A DNA stretch of 64,000 nucleotides from DATKRB01 sp036501425. GTDB taxonomy: Bacteria; Actinomycetota; Acidimicrobiia; Acidimicrobiales; RAAP-2. The translations under genes were made by a program, and so were the position numbers. Of this stretch, positions 17,765 through 25,507 are shown in pieces; the stretch's first letter is position 1, and each line of letters opens with the position of its first letter. A model generated the notes under the pieces. It was not told where the DNA came from. It saw nothing but the letters and a program-made list of their open reading frames with translations, and made no database searches. The DNA is taken from positions 14,883 to 78,882 of the forward strand of contig DASYAI010000038.1 in the NCBI GenBank assembly GCA_036501425.1, in the 5' to 3' direction.

Positions 17765-18616
17765 ATGGCTCACCACGGCGCGCAGGTCGAAGCCTGGGAC
17801 GCGGCCGGGCTGCAGTACGAGGTCGACGCGGGCGTTGCCTGGCTGCGGCTCAACCGGCCCCACAAGCGCAATGCGATCGACCGCCCCCTGCGCGACGCCC
17901 TGCTCGACGCGATCCACGAGGTGAGCGAGGACCCTGCGGTCAAGGTGGCCGTGATCACCGGCAACGGCGTGGCCTTCTCGTCGGGAGCCGACCTTACCCA
18001 GGAGGGCGGCCCCATCGAGGTGCCGCCCGCGCGTCGGATCCCGGGCCCCAACGGCGGGCGGGCCGACGGCATCCTCTACGGCTGGTACCGGCTGATGGAG
18101 GCCATCTGGCGCAGCGAGACCCCCTTCATCGCCGCGGTGAACGGGGTCGCCGCGGGCGGCGGCTGCCAGCTGGCGTTGGCGTGTGACCTGATCCTCGCCT
18201 CCGACGAGGCCAGCTTCTGGGAGGTGTTCGTCCGGCGCAACCTCCCGCTCGAAGGGGGCGGGGCGTGGATCCTGCCCCGCCTGGTGAGCCTCGTCCGGGC
18301 CAAGCAGCTGGCGCTCTTCGGCGAGCCCCTCCCGGCGACGACGGCGGAGCAGTGGGGCCTGATCAATCTCTGCGTGCCGGCCGCCGAGCTGGAGGCCACG
18401 GCCCGCGACTGGGCCCAGCGCCTGGCCACGATCTCGGCACCGACCGGAGGCCCGCGCGGTGGCGTCGCCACGCCGCCGGGACCGGCGCCCGACCTCAGCG
18501 TCCGGGTGGGGCACATCAAGAGCCAGCTCAACCAGTCGCTCGAGGAAGGCATGTACCAGACCTTCCGCGACGAGGTCACCTTCCTCTCGCTCGGGGGCGG
18601 GGCCCCACCGGAGTGA
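17765..18616 (+). CDS. Enoyl-CoA hydratase/isomerase (crotonase) family protein
   Basis: A 283-residue crotonase-fold protein. WLRLNRPHKRNAI at the start, the oxyanion-hole segments SSGADLTQ and NGVAAGGGCQLALACDLILAS, and RRNLPLEGGGAWILPRLV follow the family order. A 30-residue insertion rich in Gly and Pro lies near residue 225 (PTGGPRGGVATPPGPAP), unusual for the family. It acts on acyl-CoA thioesters; the substrate is unknown. A GAGAGGGGAG ribosome-binding site precedes the ATG. Convergent with the thiolase gene. Confidence 0.88.
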   Translation: MAHHGAQVEAWDAAGLQYEVDAGVAWLRLNRPHKRNAIDRPLRDALLDAIHEVSEDPAVKVAVITGNGVAFSSGADLTQEGGPIEVPPARRIPGPNGGRADGILYGWYRLMEAIWRSETPFIAAVNGVAAGGGCQLALACDLILASDEASFWEVFVRRNLPLEGGGAWILPRLVSLVRAKQLALFGEPLPATTAEQWGLINLCVPAAELEATARDWAQRLATISAPTGGPRGGVATPPGPAPDLSVRVGHIKSQLNQSLEEGMYQTFRDEVTFLSLGGGAPPE

Positions 18617-18663
18617 CCGGCCCGCCGGGGCCGCCCTTGGTCGGACCGGGGTGGCCCCCGCCG

Positions 18664-18725
18664 TCGGTACCGCCTGCGACCGGAACCCGCCGGTCGGCAC
18701 CGCTTGCGACCGGAACCCCCCGGTC
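18664..18725. terminator. Duplicated hairpin terminator between convergent genes
   Basis: A 30-bp unit (18664-18693) is tandemly duplicated (18694-18723) with 3 mismatches. Each unit forms a hairpin at its junction: CGACCGG/CCGGTCG at 18677-18696 and GACCGG/CCGGTC at 18708-18725, each with a 6-nt loop. It lies between the convergent enoyl-CoA hydratase and thiolase genes, so it can serve both directions. Confidence 0.6.
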
Positions 18726-18737
18726 AGGAGCTGTTGG

Positions 18738-19916
18738 TCAGCGGTCCTTGGTCATGAGCACCGCACCGGAGTACGGACCCACTGCGTTCGCCCACACGGC
18801 CACCTCGGCGTCGGCCACCTGACGCTCCCCGCACTCGCCTCGGAGCTGACGCACCGACTCGATGCAGAAGTTCGCGCCATGGCGCCGACCGACGTTGCAG
18901 GCACCGCCGTCGGTGTTGACCGGAAGCGAGCCACCGAGACGGGTGTTGCCGGCCTCGACGAACGGCCCCGCCTCACCCAACTTGCAAAAGCCCAGGGCCT
19001 CGAGCCATTGGAACACGATGATGGTGAAGCCGTCGTAGAGCTGGGCGCAGTCGACGTCGGCCGGACCCAGATCGGTGCGCTTCCACAGCTCGGAGGCGGC
19101 GTGGAAGGGTGAGTTCTGGTTCATGTCGATCAGGTCGAAGCTCGACCCGACGGCCGAGCAAGAAGCCGCTTCGACCCAGACTGGCTTCTTGCTCCAGTCG
19201 TGGGCCCGGTCGCCGGCCGTGTAGATGACCGCCGACGCCGAGTCGACCGGGTAATCGCAGTCGAGCAGGTGCACCGGCTTGGCGATGTAGCGGGAGGCCA
19301 GGTAGTCCTCGATGGTGAGCGGCTCACGCAGGAGCGCGTCCTCGTTCATCGAGGCGTGCCAGCGCTGCGCCACGACATGGGCACCGAACTGCTCCTCGGT
19401 GGTGCCGAAGAGGTCCATGTGACGTTGGGCCGGCATCGCCGCGATCGAGGGGATCATCCCGGCGACGCCGAAGCCGTAGGGAGCGGTGAAGCCCATGTCA
19501 CCCGGAACCGTGACCGGTCCCTCGCGGCCCCGCAGCTCTGCCATCTCGGCCGTGGAGCTCAGGCGCTGGTTGATGATCCGCAGCGTCAGGACGGTGTGCG
19601 CGAACCCCGCCCGGATGGCCGAGATCGCCTCGAGCGCCGGACCGATGTACGCCGGCCCTGCCGTCCCGTACCAGTCGAGCGGCTCGATGCCCATGGCCTG
19701 GGCGAACCCGAGCGGCTCGACGACGTCGAGCCCGGCCGGCGCCGGCCCGGCGACGCCCCAGAGCAGGGTGATCCCGTCCAGGTCGGCGGTGGTCATCCCG
19801 GCGTCGGCGAGCGCCGCCTCGGTCGCCTGGCGGGCCAGCTCGAACGAGGTCAGTCCGGTCCGTCGACCGGTGGTCGAGTACCCGACACCGACCGCGGCCA
19901 CCTCTTGATGCTGCAT
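18738..19916 (-). CDS. Thiolase-like lipid-transfer/aldolase protein
   Basis: A 392-residue thiolase-fold protein of the SCP2-thiolase/lipid-transfer group. N-terminal VGVGYSTTGRRTG, then the ELARQATEAALADAG helix typical of non-condensing thiolases, and C-terminal QLYDGFTIIVFQWLEALGF and GGSLPVNTDGGA. The usual nucleophilic Cys context is absent, as in the Ltp2-type retro-aldolases. The DUF35 partner gene lies 9 bp upstream, matching the Ltp2-ChsH2 aldolase arrangement used in sterol side-chain cleavage. GAGGAG precedes the ATG. The role in acyl-CoA chain shortening is inferred. Confidence 0.85.
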   Translation of the reverse strand: MQHQEVAAVGVGYSTTGRRTGLTSFELARQATEAALADAGMTTADLDGITLLWGVAGPAPAGLDVVEPLGFAQAMGIEPLDWYGTAGPAYIGPALEAISAIRAGFAHTVLTLRIINQRLSSTAEMAELRGREGPVTVPGDMGFTAPYGFGVAGMIPSIAAMPAQRHMDLFGTTEEQFGAHVVAQRWHASMNEDALLREPLTIEDYLASRYIAKPVHLLDCDYPVDSASAVIYTAGDRAHDWSKKPVWVEAASCSAVGSSFDLIDMNQNSPFHAASELWKRTDLGPADVDCAQLYDGFTIIVFQWLEALGFCKLGEAGPFVEAGNTRLGGSLPVNTDGGACNVGRRHGANFCIESVRQLRGECGERQVADAEVAVWANAVGPYSGAVLMTKDR

Positions 19917-19925
19917 CTGATCTCC

Positions 19926-20351
19926 TCAGGCTGGACGAAAGAAGGGAAGGGTCAGCGTGGGGGTCACCTCGCGGAAGACGACCTCCATCGGCAGGCCGCA
20001 ACGGAGGCGCTCCTCGGGGCAGTCCACGATGCCGGTGGGCAGACGCACGCCGGGCTCCTCCTCCAGATCGATGACCCCGATGACGTAGGGGATCTTGTCG
20101 GCGAAATACGGGTGCGACACGTGCATGATCACCGAGTAGCTGTACAACGTGCCCCGCCCCGACACCTGCTCGGGCGCCAGGTTGGTCGAGCGGCACCGGT
20201 CGCAGAGTCGCCGCGGGTAGTGCACGAAGTGCCCGCAGTCCCCGCAGCGAAGGAGGTCGAGCCGGTGCTCGCGCACCGCGTCCCAGTAGAACCTCGTGAG
20301 ATCGTCCGGCTCGGGGACCGGCGGCGACTGGGCGGCGTCGAACGTGGTCAT
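19926..20351 (-). CDS. DUF35 zinc-ribbon/OB-fold partner of the thiolase
   Basis: A 141-residue protein. A rubredoxin-like zinc ribbon (LLRCGDCGHFVHYPRRLCDRC) is followed by an OB fold (GRGTLYSYSVIMHVSHPYF). DUF35 proteins bind acyl-CoA and form complexes with thiolase-like enzymes, and the next gene encodes one. No clear ribosome-binding site precedes the ATG. It is divergent from the enoyl-CoA hydratase at 20457, 105 bp away. Confidence 0.9.
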   Translation of the reverse strand: MTTFDAAQSPPVPEPDDLTRFYWDAVREHRLDLLRCGDCGHFVHYPRRLCDRCRSTNLAPEQVSGRGTLYSYSVIMHVSHPYFADKIPYVIGVIDLEEEPGVRLPTGIVDCPEERLRCGLPMEVVFREVTPTLTLPFFRPA

Positions 20352-20443
20352 GGCGCCGGGCTCATGGCAGGGGGCGGGTCGTCATCGATCGCACGCTATC
20401 GCCGGGCGACCGACCGTGCCCAAGCGCGGTCCGCGGCCGTTGG

Positions 20444-20449
20444 TAGCGT
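20444..20449 (+). promoter_or_regulatory. Leaderless -10 element (TAGCGT)
   Basis: TAGCGT lies 7 nt before the ATG at 20457, with no Shine-Dalgarno in between. Confidence 0.5.
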
Positions 20450-20456
20450 TTCGTCC

Positions 20457-21206
20457 ATGCCCGTCAGCTCCCAGCGTCTCGGTCACGCGGTCGTGGTCAC
20501 CATCGATCGGCCCGAACGCCGCAACGCGCTCGACGGCCCGACCATCGAGGCCATCGGCACCGCGTTCGTCGCCGCCGAGGCCGACGACGACGTGCGCGCG
20601 GTCGTGCTGACCGGCAGCGGAGACAAGGCCTTCTGCGCCGGGATGGATCTGAAGGCCCCGAGGGACCCGGTGGCTCGGGGTCCCGGGCTCGGAGCCTTCA
20701 CCAACCGCTGCTACCCCAAGCCGGTGATCGCCGCCGTCAACGGTGCAGCGGTCGGGGGTGGGTTCGAGCTGATGCTGGCGGCAGACCTCGTGGTCGCCGC
20801 CGATCACGCGACCTTCGCCGTCCCCGAGGTCCTGCGAGGCCTGGTCGGCGCCGGATGCACCACCCGCCTGGCTGCCCGGCTCCCGCCGGCCCTGGTCGCC
20901 GAGCTGACCTTCCTCGGCACCCCATTCGACGCCCGGCGTGCCATGGCCCTCGGGCTGGTGAACCAGGTGGTGCCGATCGGCGACCTGCTCCCACAGGCCC
21001 TCGCGCTGGTCGACCGCCTGGCCCTGGCGGCCCCGCTGGCGCTCCGGGTCACCAAGGAGCTCATCTTTCGCGAGCAGGGCATGCACGACGACGCCGAATG
21101 GCGGGTCATCCGAGCGCAGGCCGCCCCGGTGTTCGCGAGCGACGACGCCAGGGAGGGCGCGGCGGCGTTCACCGCCAAGCGCCCACCGGTGTGGACCGGC
21201 CGCTGA
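20457..21206 (+). CDS. Enoyl-CoA hydratase/isomerase family protein
   Basis: A 249-residue crotonase-fold protein, the usual length. VVVTIDRPERRNALDGPTI, the oxyanion-hole segments CAGMDLKAP and NGAAVGGGFELMLAADLVVA, and FAVPEVLRGLVGAGCTTRL carrying a Glu at the first catalytic position are all visible. C-terminal ALRVTKELIFREQG is typical of acyl-CoA hydratases. The ATG is placed by its 7-nt distance from a -10 and by homology of the first residues. Its neighbours (thiolase/DUF35) suggest a shared acyl-CoA pathway. Confidence 0.9.
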   Translation: MPVSSQRLGHAVVVTIDRPERRNALDGPTIEAIGTAFVAAEADDDVRAVVLTGSGDKAFCAGMDLKAPRDPVARGPGLGAFTNRCYPKPVIAAVNGAAVGGGFELMLAADLVVAADHATFAVPEVLRGLVGAGCTTRLAARLPPALVAELTFLGTPFDARRAMALGLVNQVVPIGDLLPQALALVDRLALAAPLALRVTKELIFREQGMHDDAEWRVIRAQAAPVFASDDAREGAAAFTAKRPPVWTGR

Positions 21207-21347
21207 TCCTCCGGGACCTCAACCGGGACGTCAACCGGCACCCTCGACCGGGCGGGCCCGGATCACGGGGCGACCGCCGCGGGGCACCGGTCCCCCACCT
21301 CGGGCAGCACCTGGGGATAGCGTGCTCGTCACGGAGAGGAGGTCGAC

Positions 21348-21605
21348 GTGCCGAACATCGTCCAGGTGGTCGTGACGGGTGCCAGCGCCGGTCGACCCAC
21401 CCGCACGCTGCTCAACGTGGGGGAGACACCGGCCACGATCGACGCCACCCCGAACCGGACCAAGACCATCGTCCACAACAACGGGCCGTCGACCATCGAG
21501 CTCACCCTGGGCCAGATGACCCTGCGGGTGCTGCGCGGCAGCGACTGGCAAACCGACGTGCTCGAAGACGGCCCGCTGACCGCCCGGGTGGTGAGCGACG
21601 CCTGA
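21348..21605 (+). CDS. Conserved-looking hypothetical protein, 85 aa
   Basis: An 85-residue soluble protein, mostly beta-strand by composition (QVVVTGASAG, TLGQMTLRVLRGSDW, TARVVSDA), with no Cys and no signal peptide. GGAGAGGAGG stands 6 nt before the GTG start, and TAGCGT about 15 nt before that could be its -10, so the gene looks real. I do not recognise the family; it could be a small beta-sandwich ligand-binding protein. A hairpin follows the stop. Confidence 0.65.
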   Translation: MPNIVQVVVTGASAGRPTRTLLNVGETPATIDATPNRTKTIVHNNGPSTIELTLGQMTLRVLRGSDWQTDVLEDGPLTARVVSDA

Positions 21606-21610
21606 CGACC

Positions 21611-21634
21611 GCCGGGCACAGCGACACGCCCGGC
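21611..21634. terminator. Hairpin terminator
   Basis: GCCGGGC and GCCCGGC pair across a 10-nt loop between the convergent 85-aa gene and the sugar transferase gene. Confidence 0.6.
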
Positions 21635-21654
21635 ACCGGCCACCCGGCCTTCGG

Positions 21655-23214
21655 TCAGTAGCCGCTGCGGCCACCCGTCACGACCCGCAGGGTCCGGTAC
21701 AGGATCAGCAAGTCCAGCATCGGCGACCAGTTCTCGACGTAGTAGAGGTCGAGCCGCACGGCTTCGTCCCATCGGATGTCCGACCGCCCGCTCACCTGCC
21801 ACAGCCCGGTCAGGCCGGGCCGGGCCAGAAAGCGCCGACGGGCCGCCTCGCCGAAGTCCTCGGACTCCTCGGGCAGGCACGGGCGAGGACCCACCAGGAC
21901 CATCTCGCCCTTCAGGACGTTCAGCAGCTGTGGCAGCTCGTCGACCGAGTGCTTGCGCAAGATGCGCCCGACCCGGGTGACCCGCGGGTCGTTGCGGATC
22001 TTGAAGAGGGGACCGTCGTGCTCGTTGGCCGCCACCAAGGTGGCCCGGAGGGCGGGGGCTTCGTGGACCATGGTGCGGAATTTCAGCATCTCGAAGGTCT
22101 GACCCCCGTAGCCCACCCGCTGCTGGCGGAAGAAGACCGGCCGGCCCGAGTCGAGCACGATCGCCAAGGCCACCGCTGCCAGGACGGGGGCGCCCAGGAT
22201 GAGCAGCGGGACGGCGAGGATCCGCTCGTAGGCCGGCTTGAGCCAGCGCGCCGCGCCCTGGATCCGCGGCTCGGTGATGTGCAGTAGGGGCAGCCCGGTG
22301 ACCGGGGCGATCCGGATGCGAGGCCCTGCCAGGTCGACGACGTCGGGCGCCACCAGAAGGTCGACCTGGTGCCGCTCGAGCTGCCAGGCGATCTGCTGGA
22401 GGCTGGCGTCCTCGAAGAGCGGCGTTCCCACCACGGCGACCGAGTCGGCGTCGAGCCGCCGGGCGGCATCGATGATCTCGGTGATGCTCCCCACTACCGG
22501 GAACCAACCGCGAGCCGAGCGGAACTCGCCCTCGCCGTCCGACGACCCCCCGGGCACACAGACCCCCACCACCTGGTAGCCGTGGCTCGGATCGCGGTAC
22601 AAATGGTCGGCGAACCGCTCGACGGATCGCTCGTCGCCCGCCAGGACGATCCGGTTGAGCGCGTACCCCCGGCGGCGCACTCTCGCCGTGACCTGGCGCA
22701 GCAACCAGCGGGTGCTCAGGCACGCCACGACCAGGCTCGGGAAGTACACCACCACCAGCAGGCGGGAGACCTGGGCTCGGAACGCGAACGAGGCGATCGC
22801 CACCAGGGCCATGAGCCGCAGCGCGGTCACCACGGGGACCCGGTACTCGCGCAGGCCCTCCGAGGGGAAGCGCGGCCGGTACGAGCCGGCCAGCAGCAGT
22901 GCCAACAGCCAGGTTCCGAGCGATACCCCGCCCAAGGTGCGGTAATTGATCATCCAGCCCAGCACATCGAGGTGATAGCGCTGCGCCTCGGGCCGCACCA
23001 GATAGCAGAAGATCAGCGCGAGGACCGCGGCCAACGAGTCGGCGACGAGGAGGCCCGCCAGGTACCACGACCGCCATGACCGCCACGACCGCCAGGTGAC
23101 CAGCCGATCCCCGACCGTGTCAGGCTGCTCGCCCAGCCCCACCGGCGTCTGGAGCGCCTCACCGCCCTGGTTCATCGCCACAACACCCGCCCGCGCCTGC
23201 CCGCTCACCACCAC
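21655..23214 (-). CDS. Polyprenyl-phosphate sugar phosphotransferase (WcaJ/CpsE type)
   Basis: A 519-residue membrane enzyme that starts exopolysaccharide repeat assembly by moving a sugar-1-phosphate onto undecaprenyl phosphate. The N-terminal part has about four TMs and a CoA-binding-like domain (NRIVLAGDERSVERF). The C-terminal catalytic domain shows KPAYERILAVPLLIL, VGYGGQTFEMLKFRTMV, LRKHSVDELPQLLNVLKGEM, VGPRP and RPGLTGLWQVSGRSD. The GTG at 23214 has little ribosome-binding support; ATG 23175 is an alternative. An RSW repeat lies near residue 45. It is divergent from the GT4 gene. Confidence 0.92.
   Translation of the reverse strand: MVVSGQARAGVVAMNQGGEALQTPVGLGEQPDTVGDRLVTWRSWRSWRSWYLAGLLVADSLAAVLALIFCYLVRPEAQRYHLDVLGWMINYRTLGGVSLGTWLLALLLAGSYRPRFPSEGLREYRVPVVTALRLMALVAIASFAFRAQVSRLLVVVYFPSLVVACLSTRWLLRQVTARVRRRGYALNRIVLAGDERSVERFADHLYRDPSHGYQVVGVCVPGGSSDGEGEFRSARGWFPVVGSITEIIDAARRLDADSVAVVGTPLFEDASLQQIAWQLERHQVDLLVAPDVVDLAGPRIRIAPVTGLPLLHITEPRIQGAARWLKPAYERILAVPLLILGAPVLAAVALAIVLDSGRPVFFRQQRVGYGGQTFEMLKFRTMVHEAPALRATLVAANEHDGPLFKIRNDPRVTRVGRILRKHSVDELPQLLNVLKGEMVLVGPRPCLPEESEDFGEAARRRFLARPGLTGLWQVSGRSDIRWDEAVRLDLYYVENWSPMLDLLILYRTLRVVTGGRSGY
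23066..23092 (-). repeat. 9-bp tandem repeat encoding (RSW)3
   Basis: Three copies of a 9-bp unit (plus strand CACGACCGC, one copy with a single change) in the sugar transferase gene, just before its first TM. The copies preserve the frame. Confidence 0.8.
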
Positions 23215-23519
23215 CTACCCCGGGGCTGCCGGACACCCGGCGACCGCATCGGCGCCCCTTTCCGCTCCGCCCCCTCCAGGCGGGCCATGTGCCTCCCGCG
23301 GACCCTACTGCCTGGGTCATCCGGTGTCATGTGAATGCTGTGTTGCCAATCGGACGTCCACGACGTCCGACGTCGGCGATGTCCGACGTCGCGAGGCGCC
23401 GACGTCTCCGCCGCCCCAGCCAAGGCGGGGAGCCCGCTCGCTAGGGTGGGCGCCGGAGAGATCGTGCGGCGGCCCGGGGCATCCAAGGCGGCGCGACGCT
23501 CGGATGGAGAGCGACGGAC
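23215..23519. other. Divergent intergenic region of the exopolysaccharide module
   Basis: A 305-bp region between the sugar transferase and GT4 starts. It holds a cluster of GACGTC palindromes (23353-23406) and a TAGGGT at 23442-23447 that could be the -10 of the GT4 gene, leaving a leader of about 70 nt. No credible coding sequence is seen. Confidence 0.6.
23353..23406. promoter_or_regulatory. Cluster of five GACGTC palindromes
   Basis: GACGTC occurs at 23353, 23362, 23369, 23385 and 23401; the third lies in a 10-bp perfect palindrome CCGACGTCGG (23367-23376), and TCCGACGTCG recurs. Five copies of a hexanucleotide in 54 bp within a divergent promoter region suggest a multi-site operator. 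Confidence 0.55.
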
Positions 23520-24734
23520 ATGACCAATGCACCCCGAGGCGCACCGTGGACGGGTTGGCCCTCCCCCGGGCCCCCGACCGGCGACCGAGGGACCGAGCTA
23601 TCCCCGCCGCGCCCCCTCGTGGGGGCGAGCGGATCCGAAGCCGCCGGCCGGGCACGGGTCGTCATCGCCCACGACTACCTGACCCAGCGAGGGGGAGCGG
23701 AGCGAGTGGTCCTGGCGATGGCCCGGGCATTTCCGACCGCCCCGATCGTGACCTCGCTCTACGAGGCCCCGGCCACGTTCTCCGATTTCGCCCACCGTCA
23801 GGTGACGACCAGCGTCCTGCAGCGATCGGGGCTGCTCCGGCGCCATCACCGACTGGGCCTCCCGCTCTACGCACCGGTCTTCGCCCACACCCAGGTGGAC
23901 GCCGAGCTCGTCGTGGCGAGCACCTCGGGATGGGCGCACGGCATGGCCGCCACGGGTCGCCGGCTCCTGTACGTCCACAACACGGCCCGCTGGCTCTACC
24001 AGGTCGACGATTACCTGCGCGGGCAGCGACCGGCGGTGCAGGGACTGGCCCACCTCCTCGGTAGCCCGCTGCGACGGTGGGACCGCGCCCACGGGCGGTC
24101 GGCCGAGCTGGTCCTGGCGAACTCGCGCACGGTGCGCGATCGGGTGGCCCGCCACTGGAACGTGGACGCCGAGGTGCTCTACCCGCCGCACGCCGCCGAC
24201 GTCGCCGCTCCTCGAGAAGCGGTCGGGCACATCGAGCCGGGCTATCTGCTGGTGGTCTCCCGCCTCGTGGCGCACAAGCAGGTCGACGTCGTGGCCCGAG
24301 CCATGGAGCACCTGCCCGGCCAGCGCCTGGTCGTGGTGGGGACCGGTCCCGAGGCCCGGGGACTGCGCCACGAGGCCCCCCCGAACTGCTCGTTCGTCGG
24401 ATCGGTGTCCGACGCCCAACTACGTTGGCTCTACGCCAATTGTGCTGCCCTGGTGTCGGCGTCCCGCGAGGACCTGGGCCTGGCGGCGCTGGAGGCCATG
24501 GCGTTCGGACGCCCGGTCTGCGCCCTGCGGGCCGCCGGGTTCGCCGAAACGGTCGCCGAGGGTGAGAACGGCGTGTTCTTCGAACGGTCCGAACCTCAGC
24601 AGGTGAGAGACGCCGTCGTCCGATTGTCCCGCACCCCCTTCGATGCGGGCGCGATCGCGGCGCACGCCGCCAGGTTCGACGAGCAGAGCTTCGCCCGCCG
24701 GCTGCAGGCGTTCGCCGACCAGGTGCTGGCGTGA
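23520..24734 (+). CDS. Glycosyltransferase family 4 (GT-B)
   Basis: A 404-residue cytoplasmic GT-B enzyme that adds a sugar to the lipid-linked repeat. After about 45 variable Pro-rich residues the N-domain begins RVVIAHDYLTQRGGAERVVL. The C-domain has YLLVVSRLVAHKQVDVV, LVVVGTGPEARGL and the donor-site ASREDLGLAALEAMAFGRPV, the E-x7-E motif of GT4. ATG has GGAGAGCGACGGAC upstream. It is followed on the same strand by the phosphatase gene, consistent with an exopolysaccharide operon. Confidence 0.92.
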   Translation: MTNAPRGAPWTGWPSPGPPTGDRGTELSPPRPLVGASGSEAAGRARVVIAHDYLTQRGGAERVVLAMARAFPTAPIVTSLYEAPATFSDFAHRQVTTSVLQRSGLLRRHHRLGLPLYAPVFAHTQVDAELVVASTSGWAHGMAATGRRLLYVHNTARWLYQVDDYLRGQRPAVQGLAHLLGSPLRRWDRAHGRSAELVLANSRTVRDRVARHWNVDAEVLYPPHAADVAAPREAVGHIEPGYLLVVSRLVAHKQVDVVARAMEHLPGQRLVVVGTGPEARGLRHEAPPNCSFVGSVSDAQLRWLYANCAALVSASREDLGLAALEAMAFGRPVCALRAAGFAETVAEGENGVFFERSEPQQVRDAVVRLSRTPFDAGAIAAHAARFDEQSFARRLQAFADQVLA

Positions 24735-24771
24735 GCGGGCACACGGCGTCGGGTGCGGCGTCGGGCACGGC

Positions 24772-25470
24772 GTGAACGGGCTCACATCCTCGGGCACATC
24801 CTCGGGCACATCCTCGGGCACGGCGTGGGGCAGGGCATCACGCCGACCGGACGGGGAGCCGCCCCAGCCCCAGCCCCGGATCCTGTTCGTGTGCACCGCC
24901 AACCGGTGTCGCTCGCCGATGGCAGCGGGGCTCCTCGGGCAGCGGCTCGCCCGCCTGGGTGTCCGCGCGAGCATCCGCTCGGCGGGCGTGGCGGCCGACG
25001 GCCAGGCGCCGCCACCCGACGCCGTCCAGTCGCTGCGCCGGCACGGCGTGGACCTATCGGACCACCGCAGCCGCGAGCTGGTGCCCGAGGACCTGGCGGG
25101 CGCCGATCTGGTCGTGGGCCTCGAGCGGGGCCACGTGCGCCACGCGGTCCTCCTCAGCGACGGCGAGGCGTGGCCCCGGTGCTTCACGTTGCGAGAGCTG
25201 GTCCGGCGTGGCTCGGGCGCCGGTCCCCGCCCAGCCCACCAGGCACTGGCCGACTGGCTGGCCGAGGTGCATCGCGGCCGCGAGCGCCAGGACCTGCTCG
25301 GGGCATCGACCACCGACGACCTGGCGGACCCCATCGGCGGGACCGCGGCGGAGTACGCCGCCACCGCCACCGCCATCGCCACCCTGGTCGACCAGCTCAC
25401 CGACCTGCTCTGGGGCAGGGCGCGCCGGCGCAGCGCACCACGCGCGTCGCGGGCCGAGCGCCTCACGTAG
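24772..25470 (+). CDS. Low-molecular-weight protein tyrosine phosphatase
   Basis: A 232-residue protein. The P-loop is FVCTANRCRSPMAAG (C-x5-R-S), followed by SAGVAADGQAPP and, late in the protein, DLADPIGG carrying the general-acid Asp-Pro pair. Phosphatases of this type (Wzb-like) control tyrosine kinases of exopolysaccharide export, and the neighbours fit that; no kinase is present in the window. The GTG at 24772 is the best in-frame start and has no clear ribosome-binding site. The first 20 residues consist of SSGT repeats and are not part of the fold. Confidence 0.85.
   Translation: MNGLTSSGTSSGTSSGTAWGRASRRPDGEPPQPQPRILFVCTANRCRSPMAAGLLGQRLARLGVRASIRSAGVAADGQAPPPDAVQSLRRHGVDLSDHRSRELVPEDLAGADLVVGLERGHVRHAVLLSDGEAWPRCFTLRELVRRGSGAGPRPAHQALADWLAEVHRGRERQDLLGASTTDDLADPIGGTAAEYAATATAIATLVDQLTDLLWGRARRRSAPRASRAERLT
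24784..24819 (+). repeat. 12-bp x3 tandem repeat in the phosphatase N-terminus
   Basis: ACATCCTCGGGC is repeated three times without change and encodes Ser-Ser-Gly-Thr units just after the start codon. Copy changes would keep the frame. Confidence 0.9.
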
Positions 25471-25495
25471 CCGCGCCCAGCGACCTTCGCTCCCC

Positions 25496-25501
25496 TAGTC
25501 T
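25496..25501 (+). promoter_or_regulatory. Leaderless -10 element (TAGTCT)
   Basis: TAGTCT lies exactly 6 nt before the GTG at 25508, and there is no ribosome-binding site. Confidence 0.5.
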
Positions 25502-25507
25502 CGACCC

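Noticed and set aside
20382..20405. Seven-codon leader peptide after a TAGCGT on the minus strand upstream of the DUF35 gene
   Set aside because: The spacing fits a leaderless start, but so short a frame arises easily by chance and no attenuator structure follows.
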